From Aedoeadaptatus coxii (GTDB lineage Bacteria > Bacillota > Clostridia > Tissierellales > Peptoniphilaceae): a stretch of 64,000 nt of DNA. Below are positions 1 to 8,705 of this stretch, piece after piece (the first letter of the stretch is position 1; each line of letters begins with the position of its first letter). The DNA lies in assembly GCF_001553115.1 (NCBI RefSeq), contig NZ_KQ960173.1, positions 39,886 through 103,885 on the forward strand. The letters are read 5' to 3'. A program made the position numbers and the translations under genes. The notes below the pieces were generated by a model. The model saw nothing but the letters and a program-made list of their open reading frames with translations. It was not told the origin of the DNA and searched no databases.

Positions 1-1081
1 CTGCATTACTGAGAATATTCAGAAAAGCTCGCTCAAATTCTTTCGTATCCACAATCAAAAAATTATTCTCATAGTTACTATCTACTAAAAGATGAAGCTG
101 GTAAGATGATGTGAATTCTTTCGTTAATTTTTTGATATTCTCTACAAATTGCTCTACTTCTACTTCAAGAAAATTTAATTCATTTACTTGGTTCGATTTA
201 TTCAAAAGCATTAAGGTCTCGATATATTGGCTAATGCGGTTTGTATTTTTTCTAATATAGTTAAGATACATTTCCTGCTCTTCTGTTAGATCTGTTTCTC
301 CTAATAATTCTGAGTTTCCCTTTATGATTGAAACCGGTGTTTTTATATCGTGACTTAATGCTGAAATCTGATTCCTCTTTTTTTCTGCCTCTCTCCAATT
401 TGTTCTTAATGATTGACTTAATCCTACTTTCATTTTTTCTAAACTTTCTGATATGGCATTAAATTCTTGAATATTTGATTTTTTAACTTGAAAATCTAAA
501 TTTTGTCTCCCGATTTCTTCTGAAACCTGTAGCAAAGGATTTAATTCTTTCGAAATTCGCCTTGCCCAAAATAAAGTAATGGCAATGATACTCGTAAAAC
601 AAAATGTTATGAGTAAAGACACGAACAAAATAGTGATTGTCGGAAGCGTTTGTTGCATCCAAGAATTTGAGTAGTAAGGTTTTAGATTATAAGCAACGAT
701 GACATAGCCATCTGACCTTTGTATTTCTATAAAGGATAAGTTCGCATTAGAGTAACCGGAGCCTTTGTGATAGTTAATTGCCTTATCTTGAATATTCTTA
801 TTCATATTTGTTTCTATCACTTTTTCATCTTTTGATAAAAACAAATAAGATGTATTGTCCGGAAGCAATGACTTTTGGAATTTTTTTGATGTGGCAATGT
901 CCATCCTTCTTTCAAGAATTGAAGTTTCAGTATAATTTGCAGGCACGATCCACTTAAATTGGTAAGAAACATTCATAAAACCCAGGATTAATCCAACGGA
1001 AATGACGAGCCCCAATGTAATACTCAATAAATATTTGAAAAGTACCTTATTAAGAGATTGGCCTTTTGATTTTAATTCCAT
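1..1081 (-). CDS. Sensor histidine kinase, C-terminus cut by window edge (CprK/NisK-like context)
   Basis: About 360 codons are visible from ATG at 1079-1081; the end lies beyond base 1. A membrane segment (about residues 12-30), an extracytoplasmic domain of about 110 residues and a second membrane segment (about 145-170) are followed by a HisKA domain with the motif ALSHDIKTP (His about 244) and the N-box FLNILSNA at the left edge. The ATG overlaps the stop of the response regulator gene by 10 bp, so the two form a two-component pair. With the ABC genes next to it, it probably senses a cationic peptide or lantibiotic at the membrane; the ligand is inferred from context only. The catalytic ATP-binding part is out of view. 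Confidence 0.85.
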   Translation of the reverse strand, partial: MELKSKGQSLNKVLFKYLLSITLGLVISVGLILGFMNVSYQFKWIVPANYTETSILERRMDIATSKKFQKSLLPDNTSYLFLSKDEKVIETNMNKNIQDKAINYHKGSGYSNANLSFIEIQRSDGYVIVAYNLKPYYSNSWMQQTLPTITILFVSLLITFCFTSIIAITLFWARRISKELNPLLQVSEEIGRQNLDFQVKKSNIQEFNAISESLEKMKVGLSQSLRTNWREAEKKRNQISALSHDIKTPVSIIKGNSELLGETDLTEEQEMYLNYIRKNTNRISQYIETLMLLNKSNQVNELNFLEVEVEQFVENIKKLTKEFTSSYQLHLLVDSNYENNFLIVDTKEFERAFLNILSNA

Positions 1082-1731
1082 TTATATCCGATCCCCCATA
1101 CTGTTTCAATTGGATTTTTCCCATACTTTTGGAACTTCGCCCTAATGTTTTTTATATGTTCCGATATGGCAGATGCATCGCCTATCCCATCAAATCCAAA
1201 GACAAGCTCGTATAATTGCTCCCTTGAAAATACTTGTCCTTTTCTTTTTGCCAGTAATTCTGAAATTTGATACTCCGATTTTGTCAAATGAACTTTTTTG
1301 TCCGCTACAAACACTTCATTGGAAGATAAATCAAATCGAATGTCACCAAGGTTTAAACTCGTGTGCCGTTCTCGCTTTTCTCGTCTTAAATGCGCCTCGA
1401 CACGAGCTACTAGTTCTGCTGCACCGAATGGTTTGGTAATGTAATCATCTCCACCAATTAATAGCCCTTCGACGATATCGTCTTCCATCGTTTTTGCGGT
1501 TAAAAAGAGAATAGGACAGTCTACTTTACCTCGAATCTCTTTACAAAAACGAATTCCGTCCATACCCGGCATCATCACATCGAGCAGAATCAAATCATAT
1601 TGACTAAGTTTGCTATTATCGATGTCTAAAGGGTTTTGGAATATATGAACTTGATGGTGGTTCTTTTTCAAAATGTTTTTTATTAGATCGAGCATGTCCA
1701 GCTCATCATCAACTGCAAGAATTAAAGACAT
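1072..1731 (-). CDS. OmpR/PhoB-family response regulator
   Basis: 219 residues, normal for the family. The receiver domain shows the acidic pocket (AVDDE), phospho-acceptor Asp51 in LLDVMMPG and the conserved Lys in LFLTAK. A C-terminal winged helix follows, ending GIGYKWN. It lies 3' of an ABC permease pair and overlaps the kinase gene, the order ABC-R-K seen in peptide-sensing resistance loci such as cprABCKR. Its likely target is the direct repeat at 3995-4012 in front of the transporter genes. Family assignment is firm; the peptide-resistance role is inferred from neighbours. Confidence 0.92.
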   Translation of the reverse strand: MSLILAVDDELDMLDLIKNILKKNHHQVHIFQNPLDIDNSKLSQYDLILLDVMMPGMDGIRFCKEIRGKVDCPILFLTAKTMEDDIVEGLLIGGDDYITKPFGAAELVARVEAHLRREKRERHTSLNLGDIRFDLSSNEVFVADKKVHLTKSEYQISELLAKRKGQVFSREQLYELVFGFDGIGDASAISEHIKNIRAKFQKYGKNPIETVWGIGYKWN

Positions 1732-1769
1732 TCCGTCACCTCCTCATTTAAAATAATATTACCCCCTTA

Positions 1770-2510
1770 TTAATCACCGGCAGTCTTTCCATCCCACTTA
1801 TTAAACCAAATGATCGAAGAAATAAGTAAGATGAGGATCATAAGAGTCGCTACAAAACTCCACAGTCTTATCTCTCTGTAAAAATAGGAACTATCCAAAA
1901 CGTTTCGCATCATAATAAACGTAGCCGGAAGCCTGGTTGGCCATGTACAAGGAATAAAGTACCAAATATTATCACCAAGAATTGTCATCAAAAGTAAAGA
2001 TATCATTGTTTCTATAAAACCCAATCCAATCGATGCGCCGCTACTAGATGCGAACCCAATCCACGTATGAATTATATACAAAGCTATGCTGCTAATAAAA
2101 ATTAAAAATAACTCAATGATCCAATCAAGGGCGTGTTGATATCCGGATAAAGCAGCAAAAATGATAACGGCCCACGTTAACGAAACAATAAATCCCAACT
2201 CCATTACAATCAGTTTTCCAAGGTAAGCCTTCGTTCGAGATTTTGTCGTTGATAAAAGCACCTGAAAATTTCCCGCACTTGCTTCCATATCGACAACTTT
2301 GGATGTAATAAAACTACAGACTATTGGAAGCATTGCTCCTAACATCACGAAATAGGTCTGTACTATCTCCGTTTCTTCAAAATTTTTTAAACCGGTCGTA
2401 TTTGACGCTACGTAAAAAAACACTGAATATGCAATGGGTAAAAGGATGTGAATCCAAGGAAGCCAGGTGTGCTTCATTTTATAAAGTTCGAATTTGATAA
2501 TATTCAACAT
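1770..2510 (-). CDS. Lantibiotic-protection ABC transporter permease, MutG/CprC type
   Basis: Integral membrane protein of about 246 residues, read as starting MLNIIKFELYKMK. The open frame runs upstream to 2711, but that part overlaps the preceding permease gene. A GAGG ribosome binding site sits 7 nt before the ATG at 2510; an ATG at 2513 would also overlap the TGA of the upstream gene. About six membrane segments are visible and the sequence resembles the MutG/EpiG/SpaG permeases that expel lantibiotics from the membrane. It should work with the MutE-type permease and the ATPase just upstream. Confidence 0.8.
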   Translation of the reverse strand: MLNIIKFELYKMKHTWLPWIHILLPIAYSVFFYVASNTTGLKNFEETEIVQTYFVMLGAMLPIVCSFITSKVVDMEASAGNFQVLLSTTKSRTKAYLGKLIVMELGFIVSLTWAVIIFAALSGYQHALDWIIELFLIFISSIALYIIHTWIGFASSSGASIGLGFIETMISLLLMTILGDNIWYFIPCTWPTRLPATFIMMRNVLDSSYFYREIRLWSFVATLMILILLISSIIWFNKWDGKTAGD

Positions 2511-3250
2511 CATTTTACCTCTTGCTTCGAAAACCATTTTGCACTTATCAATGTCAGTAAAGTAAATAGACATATAGATAAAATACAAGGAAGAAAGATG
2601 GATGTGTTCGATAGCATCGGGTTTGATGATTTTATTAAAACACCACTCGGTAAAATATGCAAAACAGGAACCATTGATCGAATTCCCCAGGAATACGGGC
2701 AATAAATCCACGCACCTCTATCGGATAACATAATTCCTAACCCTAAACCCAACACGGCATTGATTGCAATACTTACGACAAAGCCGAACTTTTTTGCCAA
2801 GAAAAAGCAAAATGGGATTTGCCATATATTAGTTATAATTAATAATACACTTGCACATAACAATGTCAGAAATGCATAGTTCGGTGTTAGTTGTTCACCC
2901 ACAAAAGATTGAAAAATAAATACTCCCAGCATATGAACCATTGCAGCTATACTCATATAAAGCAAAGCTGTTACTATTTTTGAAACCCACACCTTTTGAA
3001 GATCAATATTGAGCGGAAAAACAGCTCTGTAATTTAATTTTCTACTTTCTTTTCTATCCATCATGGCCGGTATTAAGGCGAATGTTGCCGGCATGATAAT
3101 GACATACCACCAGTTATAGGAATTCGTGGTGAAATAACTTGGCATGAGAAAGAGTGATGATAAGATTGTAAATAGTGGCATAATGAGCAATAACTTTTTC
3201 AAGAAACTGTGCTTGTGTTTTAAATTTTCTGCAAGAATATAATTCGTCAT
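2510..3250 (-). CDS. Lantibiotic-protection ABC transporter permease, MutE/CprB type
   Basis: 246 residues with about six hydrophobic segments and an N-terminus (MTNYILAENLKHKHSF) typical of the MutE/EpiE/SpaE permeases of lantibiotic immunity exporters. It starts 3 bp after the ATPase stop and its TGA overlaps the next permease start, so the three subunits are translationally coupled. The complex would pump membrane-bound lantibiotics outward. No lantibiotic precursor or modification gene lies in the window, so this is resistance rather than producer self-immunity as far as can be seen. Confidence 0.82.
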   Translation of the reverse strand: MTNYILAENLKHKHSFLKKLLLIMPLFTILSSLFLMPSYFTTNSYNWWYVIIMPATFALIPAMMDRKESRKLNYRAVFPLNIDLQKVWVSKIVTALLYMSIAAMVHMLGVFIFQSFVGEQLTPNYAFLTLLCASVLLIITNIWQIPFCFFLAKKFGFVVSIAINAVLGLGLGIMLSDRGAWIYCPYSWGIRSMVPVLHILPSGVLIKSSNPMLSNTSIFLPCILSICLFTLLTLISAKWFSKQEVK

Positions 3251-3253
3251 ATG

Positions 3254-3955
3254 CTATGCCCCCGTTCTGGTTTTCACAACATCCATAAAAAGTTTCTCTA
3301 AGTTCTCATGGCGATCCATAATATTTTTGTATTTCAATTGCCCATTATGAATAATCCCTATATGATCCGCAGTTTGTTCTACTTCCGCCAGAATATGACT
3401 GGATAAAATCACAGTTATTCCTTTTTCGGGGAAACTTCTTATTAAGCTACGTAATTCTTGAATTCCCAATGGATCCAGTCCATTCGTCGGCTCATCTAAA
3501 ATCAAAAGCTTCGGATTATTTAATAATGCAATGGCGATTCCCAGTCTTTGTTTCATGCCTAAAGAGAACTGGCCGCTTTTCTTCTTTCCGGTATCGTTCA
3601 AACCTACAATTTCCAAAACTTCATCAATCCTTGAATCAGGCAATCCTAACAATAACGTTCTTACTTTTAAATTCTCCCTGGCGCTTAAATTTTCATATAA
3701 AGGCGGTGTTTCAATGAGGGCTCCTATATCTGCTAAATCGTTCCGACTCCATGGGTGCCCTTCAAATAAAATATCTCCCGATGATTTATGCAACATGCCG
3801 GTGATCATTTTTAATGTAGTAGACTTGCCGGCTCCATTTGGCCCAAGTAGTCCATAAACTGAATTTTCCTTAATTCTTAGGGATATACCATCTACAGCTT
3901 TTTGGCTGGCAAATACCTTCGATAACTTTTTTGTTTCCAAAATAAATTGATCCAT
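3254..3955 (-). CDS. Lantibiotic-protection ABC transporter ATPase (CprA/gallidermin-type)
   Basis: 233 residues, one complete ABC domain: Walker A GPNGAGKST (about 37-45), signature FSLGMKQRLGIA, Walker B LLILDEPTNGLDP and switch His in SSHIL. The FSLGMKQR form of the signature and the short length match the ATPases of gallidermin/nisin-protection exporters. A strong site, GAGGAGG, lies just before ATG at 3955. It is the first gene of an operon running ATPase, two permeases, response regulator, kinase. The likely control site is at 3995-4012. Confidence 0.87.
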   Translation of the reverse strand: MDQFILETKKLSKVFASQKAVDGISLRIKENSVYGLLGPNGAGKSTTLKMITGMLHKSSGDILFEGHPWSRNDLADIGALIETPPLYENLSARENLKVRTLLLGLPDSRIDEVLEIVGLNDTGKKKSGQFSLGMKQRLGIAIALLNNPKLLILDEPTNGLDPLGIQELRSLIRSFPEKGITVILSSHILAEVEQTADHIGIIHNGQLKYKNIMDRHENLEKLFMDVVKTRTGA

Positions 3956-3994
3956 AATAACCTCCTCTTTCTTAATTGAAGATTACGGCATAAA

Positions 3995-4012
3995 TTTAAG
4001 GATTTCTTAAGG
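3995..4012 (-). promoter_or_regulatory. Direct repeat, candidate response-regulator binding site
   Basis: On the minus strand CCTTAAG and CCTTAAA occur with an 11-bp period (plus-strand TTTAAGG at 3995-4001 and CTTAAGG at 4006-4012), about 40 bp before the ATPase start. Direct repeats at one helical turn are the usual operator form of OmpR-family regulators, and one is encoded in this operon. Binding is inferred. Confidence 0.5.
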
Positions 4013-4065
4013 ACTATTTGTCATTGATTCGCCAGGGAAAATGGATGCATTCTTTTCACAAAAAG

Positions 4066-4105
4066 ACCCCCAAGCGTCGGATTCCTTCGTCCAACGTTTG
4101 GGGGC
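4066..4105 (-). terminator. Intrinsic terminator, copy of the rlmD terminator
   Basis: CCCCCAA pairs with TTGGGGG around an inner GGA/TCC stem; on the minus strand a T-rich run follows. Its first 34 bases (with flanking A residues) are identical to the terminator behind rlmD at 11489-11533. It would end transcripts of the ECF genes. Confidence 0.8.
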
Positions 4106-4135
4106 TCTTTGATCTCTTCAAGAGATCTTTTTCGA

Positions 4136-4177
4136 TTATCTTAATTTTAAGTTCACGGTCACCTGGGTGGGTAGCAT
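4136..4177 (-). pseudogene. Remnant of an rlmD/rumA 3' end (14 codons)
   Basis: Read on the minus strand these codons give MLPTQVTVNLKLR and a stop, close to the C-terminus of the intact RlmD at 11563 (MFPHTASVETVVNLKIK). The sequence between this stop and the terminator also matches the region downstream of rlmD. Everything upstream of this point is unrelated to rlmD. This is what insertion of a block of DNA into an rlmD 3' end, or acquisition of DNA that carried such an end, would leave behind. Confidence 0.65.
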
Positions 4178-4239
4178 AGAGCAAGTCATTTCATCCATAG
4201 CTTTCTAAATTGAATAAATCTAAAGGTTAACTTTCCCAT

Positions 4240-5640
4240 TTAAGTATCTCGGCTCTCAACAAGTTCTACAATCCTATCACAAACTGACTCTAAAAATTCA
4301 ACATCATGGGATATTATTAAAATCAACTTATCTTCTTCCTTTACTTTCTTTATGTTTTTAGCTACTATTTTCATATTTCTATAGTCCAATCCGCTAGTTG
4401 GTTCATCAAAAAATAGAATTTTCTTGTCGGATAGTAAAGCTGATAAGATAATGACTCTCTGTTTTTGTCCTCCTGACAAGGTGTGAGGATTCCTCTCGCT
4501 AATATCTTTCAACTCCATATCTTTTAGCCAAGTATCTAAAACATAATCATCTTTAATGGTTGAGGTTAATACTATTTCATCTTTAACAGTGTCCGTGAAT
4601 AACTGACAGTTCACCTCCTGCATGATAAGCAAACTTTCATTTAATCTGCTTCTTATATTGAAATTCTCATTTTCTTTTAAAATTTTCCCTTTATTTGCTT
4701 TGTATAATCCGCATATGATTTTTGCTAAAGTAGACTTTCCAATTCCATTTTCTCCAACTATCCCTATAATATTTCCATAGCCAAATTTAAGATCCTCAAT
4801 GGACAAAATTGTTCTGGTATTTCTTTTGAATATCAGATTTTTTAACTCTAATAAAGTCCCTTTATTTAAAGTTTCAAAATCATCAAATCCTTCAATAGCC
4901 TTATAATCAGAATGCCTAAGTCCTGTTCTCATTCGTTCATCTTCGCTTAGATTTTCAATTTCATCCATACTATATTCTCTGATGATTTGTCCATCCTCTA
5001 AGTATATTGCTCTATCGACAATGTCTTTTAAATACCACAGCCTATGTTCTGCAATAATAATAGTTTTCCCTAAAGATTTAAGCTTTTTCATTATGAGTGA
5101 TAGTTCTTTCATTGACTTTATATCTAAGCTTGAAGACGGTTCATCGAGAATAAATATCTCAGGGTTTAATGCGTAAATACTTGCTATAGCAATCTTCTGC
5201 TTTTCTCCTCCGGAAAGATTGAATATATTTTTATTCATCAAGTTTTCAAGATGAAGCTCTTTTTCGACTTCTTCAATTCTTTTGTTAATTACTTCCCTTT
5301 CTATGCCGTAATTTTCTAAACCAAAAGCAATTTCATCGGTTGTATTGGTTGTATAGAATTGTGTTTTGGGATTTTGAAAAACTGAACCTACATCCCTAGA
5401 TAATTTATAAATTGGTGTAGTAAATGTATTCATACCATTGACCATGACACTGCCGGAAATGTCCCCATCATAAAACTCAGGTATTATGCCATTCATAAGC
5501 TTTAATAGAGTGGATTTTCCACAACCGCTCCTACCACATAGAAGAATGCATTCCCCTTTTTTGATTTTCAAATTTATATCTTTTAATGAGTAATCAGATC
5601 CTCCCTTGTACTTAAAACTTAATTCTCTAATTTCAATCAT
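4240..5640 (-). CDS. ECF transporter ATPase, two ABC domains in one chain (EcfA)
   Basis: 466 residues. Domain 1 (about 1-230) has Walker A GRSGCGKST, signature LSGGEKQKIAIA and Walker B FILDEPSSSLD; domain 2 (about 265-466) has GENGIGKST, LSGGQKQRV and LFFDEPTSGLD. The tandem replaces the usual EcfA1/EcfA2 pair and should energise uptake through EcfT and the S component upstream. ATG at 5640 is preferred over GTG at 5649 because it overlaps the EcfT stop as ATGA and follows GGGTGG. It is the last gene before the terminator at 4066-4105. Confidence 0.88.
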   Translation of the reverse strand: MIEIRELSFKYKGGSDYSLKDINLKIKKGECILLCGRSGCGKSTLLKLMNGIIPEFYDGDISGSVMVNGMNTFTTPIYKLSRDVGSVFQNPKTQFYTTNTTDEIAFGLENYGIEREVINKRIEEVEKELHLENLMNKNIFNLSGGEKQKIAIASIYALNPEIFILDEPSSSLDIKSMKELSLIMKKLKSLGKTIIIAEHRLWYLKDIVDRAIYLEDGQIIREYSMDEIENLSEDERMRTGLRHSDYKAIEGFDDFETLNKGTLLELKNLIFKRNTRTILSIEDLKFGYGNIIGIVGENGIGKSTLAKIICGLYKANKGKILKENENFNIRSRLNESLLIMQEVNCQLFTDTVKDEIVLTSTIKDDYVLDTWLKDMELKDISERNPHTLSGGQKQRVIILSALLSDKKILFFDEPTSGLDYRNMKIVAKNIKKVKEEDKLILIISHDVEFLESVCDRIVELVESRDT

Positions 5641-6365
5641 AAATCCCACCCTGATACTTTCATAAATATTATTATTGATAAAATTAAAATCATAAAAAAT
5701 AGAACACCAATATCATTTTTTCTAAACTTAATTAGGTGTCTACTTGTTTTGTTAACAGGAGCATCGAGTCCCCTTATAATGGCTGATTGAGAGAGTTCAT
5801 CCCCAATTTCTATCACACTTACGAATAAGGGTACAAAAAAATATTCCATAATTAATGTTGGTTTCCTTATTAAATTTATTAGGTTAAAATTAATTCCTCG
5901 CGTTTTCATCGCCATATTTATATGACTCCATTCGTCTTTAATAGTAGGCAAACATCTAAATATTACAGAAATCATTATGAGCGAGTCTTTTGAAAGTTTT
6001 AATTTTTGTAAAGTTGCCACTGCACTGGAAACAGATGTAGAATTTAAAATCCATTTACCTACGATAATACACGGCAAAAATTTCCTTCCAATTGCCAAGA
6101 GAAATAAAATTAAATCCAAGAGAAAATTCATGTTAACATAGGCAAAAGCTTTTTCTAATGCTAGACTTATTACAAAAAATGAAATATACCTTATAGCAGA
6201 TTTTTTATAACCATCACTAATAATAATGACAAGAAAAAATAATGTAATAAGGCTTTGATAGAGCCAATCAAATCCTAAAAAAATTAAAATATTCGCGCCT
6301 ATAAGCAAGATAAGTTTTGTTCTGAGGTCATATTTTGACCCCAGAACAAACTTTGAATTTTCCAT
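5637..6365 (-). CDS. ECF transporter transmembrane protein EcfT (CbiQ family)
   Basis: 242 residues, about five or six membrane segments. It carries the two cytoplasmic Ala-Arg-Gly-type coupling motifs of EcfT proteins, MKTRGI (about 165-170) and IIRGLDAP (about 200-207), that dock on the two ATPase domains. The start overlaps the S-component stop (TAATG) and the stop overlaps the EcfA start (ATGA), so S, T and A are made together. Substrate is decided by the S component. Confidence 0.88.
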   Translation of the reverse strand: MENSKFVLGSKYDLRTKLILLIGANILIFLGFDWLYQSLITLFFLVIIISDGYKKSAIRYISFFVISLALEKAFAYVNMNFLLDLILFLLAIGRKFLPCIIVGKWILNSTSVSSAVATLQKLKLSKDSLIMISVIFRCLPTIKDEWSHINMAMKTRGINFNLINLIRKPTLIMEYFFVPLFVSVIEIGDELSQSAIIRGLDAPVNKTSRHLIKFRKNDIGVLFFMILILSIIIFMKVSGWDL

Positions 6366-6955
6366 TATAAAACTCCTGCGGATTCCAACTTTTTATTTAG
6401 TATTTTCTTTGTAAAATAAGAACCAATTAAAGAGAATATAAATGTTCCTATAATCATAACCGGTAACATCCATATTGGTGTCCATGCCCTTACTGTGTTA
6501 CAAAAACTTTGATCTAAGCCACCTTTTATTACACTTTCAAAAAATGCTTCTCTCATAACCCAAATTGGTAAGAATCCTCCAAATAAGTTTAGAGAAAAAA
6601 ACATATGACTCATTGTATTTTTCTTAAAGTCTGTATAATTTCCACCTTTTGCTATGAACATGGCAATTATTCCGGCAGGCACTGCCACTAATGGCGCAAT
6701 TGTAATATGTCCAGTTGCAACTAATAAAATACTTGGTAAGATAGCTGCGATTACAATAGCAGTAGCTGACTTTGTCTTTGCAAGAAGCATATGATAGGTT
6801 GGTGCAGCAAGTAGTGCTACAAGCATCGGCATTAGTAAAAATAAAACAGGGACAGGCATAGATATTGCCCCAATAACTAAATATGTTACAAAGTAAAGTG
6901 CAATTAAAACACCGGCTGTAACTGCGTTTTTTGATGATTTCTTTTGTGTTTTCAT
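6365..6955 (-). CDS. Trep_Strep-family integral membrane protein, predicted ECF S component
   Basis: 196 residues with about six membrane segments, resembling the Trep_Strep family (predicted substrate-binding S component, MptD-like). It directly precedes EcfT and EcfA. In streptococci and treponemes members of this family sit, as here, with a TetR regulator and two fused ABC exporters; the substrate is not established, and iron-chelate or small hydrophobic cofactors are guesses. ATG at 6955 follows AAAGGAGG. It starts 25 bp after the exporter stop, so it is probably in the same operon. Confidence 0.75.
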   Translation of the reverse strand: MKTQKKSSKNAVTAGVLIALYFVTYLVIGAISMPVPVLFLLMPMLVALLAAPTYHMLLAKTKSATAIVIAAILPSILLVATGHITIAPLVAVPAGIIAMFIAKGGNYTDFKKNTMSHMFFSLNLFGGFLPIWVMREAFFESVIKGGLDQSFCNTVRAWTPIWMLPVMIIGTFIFSLIGSYFTKKILNKKLESAGVL

Positions 6956-6980
6956 ACGTTTCCTCCTTTAAAATTGATTA

Positions 6981-8705
6981 TTACTGTACTATCTTCCATT
7001 CTTTAGACTTTTCTTGATAATTCCATAAGTCTTTATATAGTCCTTCATTTTTAATAAGTTCTTCATGCTTCCCAACTTCCTCTACCTTTCCTTTGTTTAA
7101 AACAACAATTTTATCAGCTCCCATTACGTTTCTTAATTTATGGGCTACAACCACAACTGTTTTATTTTTAATTAAATTTGATATTGCTTCTTGTATAATA
7201 AGTTCATTTTCGGGATCAAGCGAAGATGTTGCTTCATCAAGCAGTATTATTGGGGCATTTTTTAATATTGCTCTCGCTATTGATATTCTTTGCTTCTCAC
7301 CTCCGGACAGGGTCGCTCCTCCTTGTCCAATCATAGTTTCAAATCCATCATCTTTTCTGACTATAAAGTCATAAGCTCCTGCCATTTTTGCAGCATTCAT
7401 TATTTCATCTTTACTCGCATCTTCATTTCCAAACTTTATGTTGTTATAAATTGTGTCTTTAAAAAGATACACATCTTGAAACACAACAGAAAATTTTTCC
7501 ATTAATTTATCAGGGTCGGCTGTTAGCAAATCTACTCCACCAATTTTAATTGTCCCTTCATTAGGATCATAAAATCTGGAAATTAATTTAATGAGTGTAG
7601 ATTTCCCAGAGCCAGAGTAACCAACAAAAGCAGTTAATTCATTTTCATTAATATCTAATGAAACATTATCGATAACCTTAGATTCCTTGTATGAAAATGA
7701 AACATCGTGAATTTCAATTTTGTTGCTTTCGTTTACATCGGAATTTCCTGACATAGGTTTAGCGTTAAGTAAATTAATGATTCTCTCTCCTGAAACTGAT
7801 GCCATTTGTAGTCCTGTATAATTTACAAGTGCAAGCTCCAAGGGATCAAAAATCCTTGTGCCTACAAATAAGAACATTAAAAATGTATCAATTTCCAAAG
7901 ATCCATTTATAAATAAATAGGAACCAACTAAACTCATCAAAGGAAGTCCTATTCTTAAAATCATACTTGCTATAGTAGTTAATGAACCAACTCCTTTCTC
8001 ACTCTTAATATTTGCGTCTTTTGAATTATCTATATCTTCTTCAAGTTTTGTTAATGTATCATCTATGCTGTTGTAAGCTTTTAGAGTCTTAATAGCATCC
8101 AAATATTCGTTAATATCTTCTTCCTCTTTTATCCTCATTCTCTTTGTTTTCAAATAAATTTTTTTCTGAAAGTTTTGCATGAGTGTAAGAAGTAGAACAG
8201 AAATTGGCAATCCAATAAGTGTTGCTATTCCCATTTTTATATTAATTATCAAAAATAATATTGAGCAAAGAACCGCTACACATATACCACTGAAAAATTG
8301 AGGTAATTGATGAGTTACTGCCGTTTCAACTTTGAAAAAATCATTCATTAATGTATCTAGGATCTCTGCTGAACTTTTCCCTGAAATATAACCTATTGGC
8401 AGTTTTCTTATGTGGTCTGCAAGCTCTATTCTTCCATCTGCACTTGCCTTGTATCCAAGTCCATAGGTATATTTTGTGGCTAAATTTTCCAATAAGAATG
8501 TCACAAAGAAAAATATTGCCATTATCCCAAAATACTTCCATAAAAGGCTCGTATCTATACTATCTGCTCCTCTATTCAAAAATAGTGTTTCTACAATTTT
8601 CGCCAAAGCAATAAATGGTATAAGGTTGGAAATAGATGCCAAAACATTTAAGATAATGGATTTTCTTATATTATTCATCTTTCCTAAAGTAATATTTCTT
8701 ATCAT
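6981..8705 (-). CDS. ABC exporter half-transporter, IrtB/YbtQ-like
   Basis: 574 residues: type I exporter membrane domain with six helices (about 15-310), then an ATPase domain with Walker A GYSGSGKST, signature LSGGEKQRISIARA and Walker B IILLDEATSSLDPEN. It resembles the second half of IrtAB/YbtPQ, exporter-fold proteins that in mycobacteria and Yersinia import siderophores. The start overlaps the end of the partner gene (ATGA at 8702-8705), so a heterodimer is expected. The partner has an in-frame stop (see 8702-10471), which questions whether this subunit is still active. Confidence 0.85.
   Translation of the reverse strand: MIRNITLGKMNNIRKSIILNVLASISNLIPFIALAKIVETLFLNRGADSIDTSLLWKYFGIMAIFFFVTFLLENLATKYTYGLGYKASADGRIELADHIRKLPIGYISGKSSAEILDTLMNDFFKVETAVTHQLPQFFSGICVAVLCSILFLIINIKMGIATLIGLPISVLLLTLMQNFQKKIYLKTKRMRIKEEEDINEYLDAIKTLKAYNSIDDTLTKLEEDIDNSKDANIKSEKGVGSLTTIASMILRIGLPLMSLVGSYLFINGSLEIDTFLMFLFVGTRIFDPLELALVNYTGLQMASVSGERIINLLNAKPMSGNSDVNESNKIEIHDVSFSYKESKVIDNVSLDINENELTAFVGYSGSGKSTLIKLISRFYDPNEGTIKIGGVDLLTADPDKLMEKFSVVFQDVYLFKDTIYNNIKFGNEDASKDEIMNAAKMAGAYDFIVRKDDGFETMIGQGGATLSGGEKQRISIARAILKNAPIILLDEATSSLDPENELIIQEAISNLIKNKTVVVVAHKLRNVMGADKIVVLNKGKVEEVGKHEELIKNEGLYKDLWNYQEKSKEWKIVQ

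Noticed and set aside
1770..2711. Extended 313-codon form of the MutG-type permease
   Set aside because: The first 67 codons overlap the upstream permease in another frame; the family N-terminus begins at MLNIIKFE.
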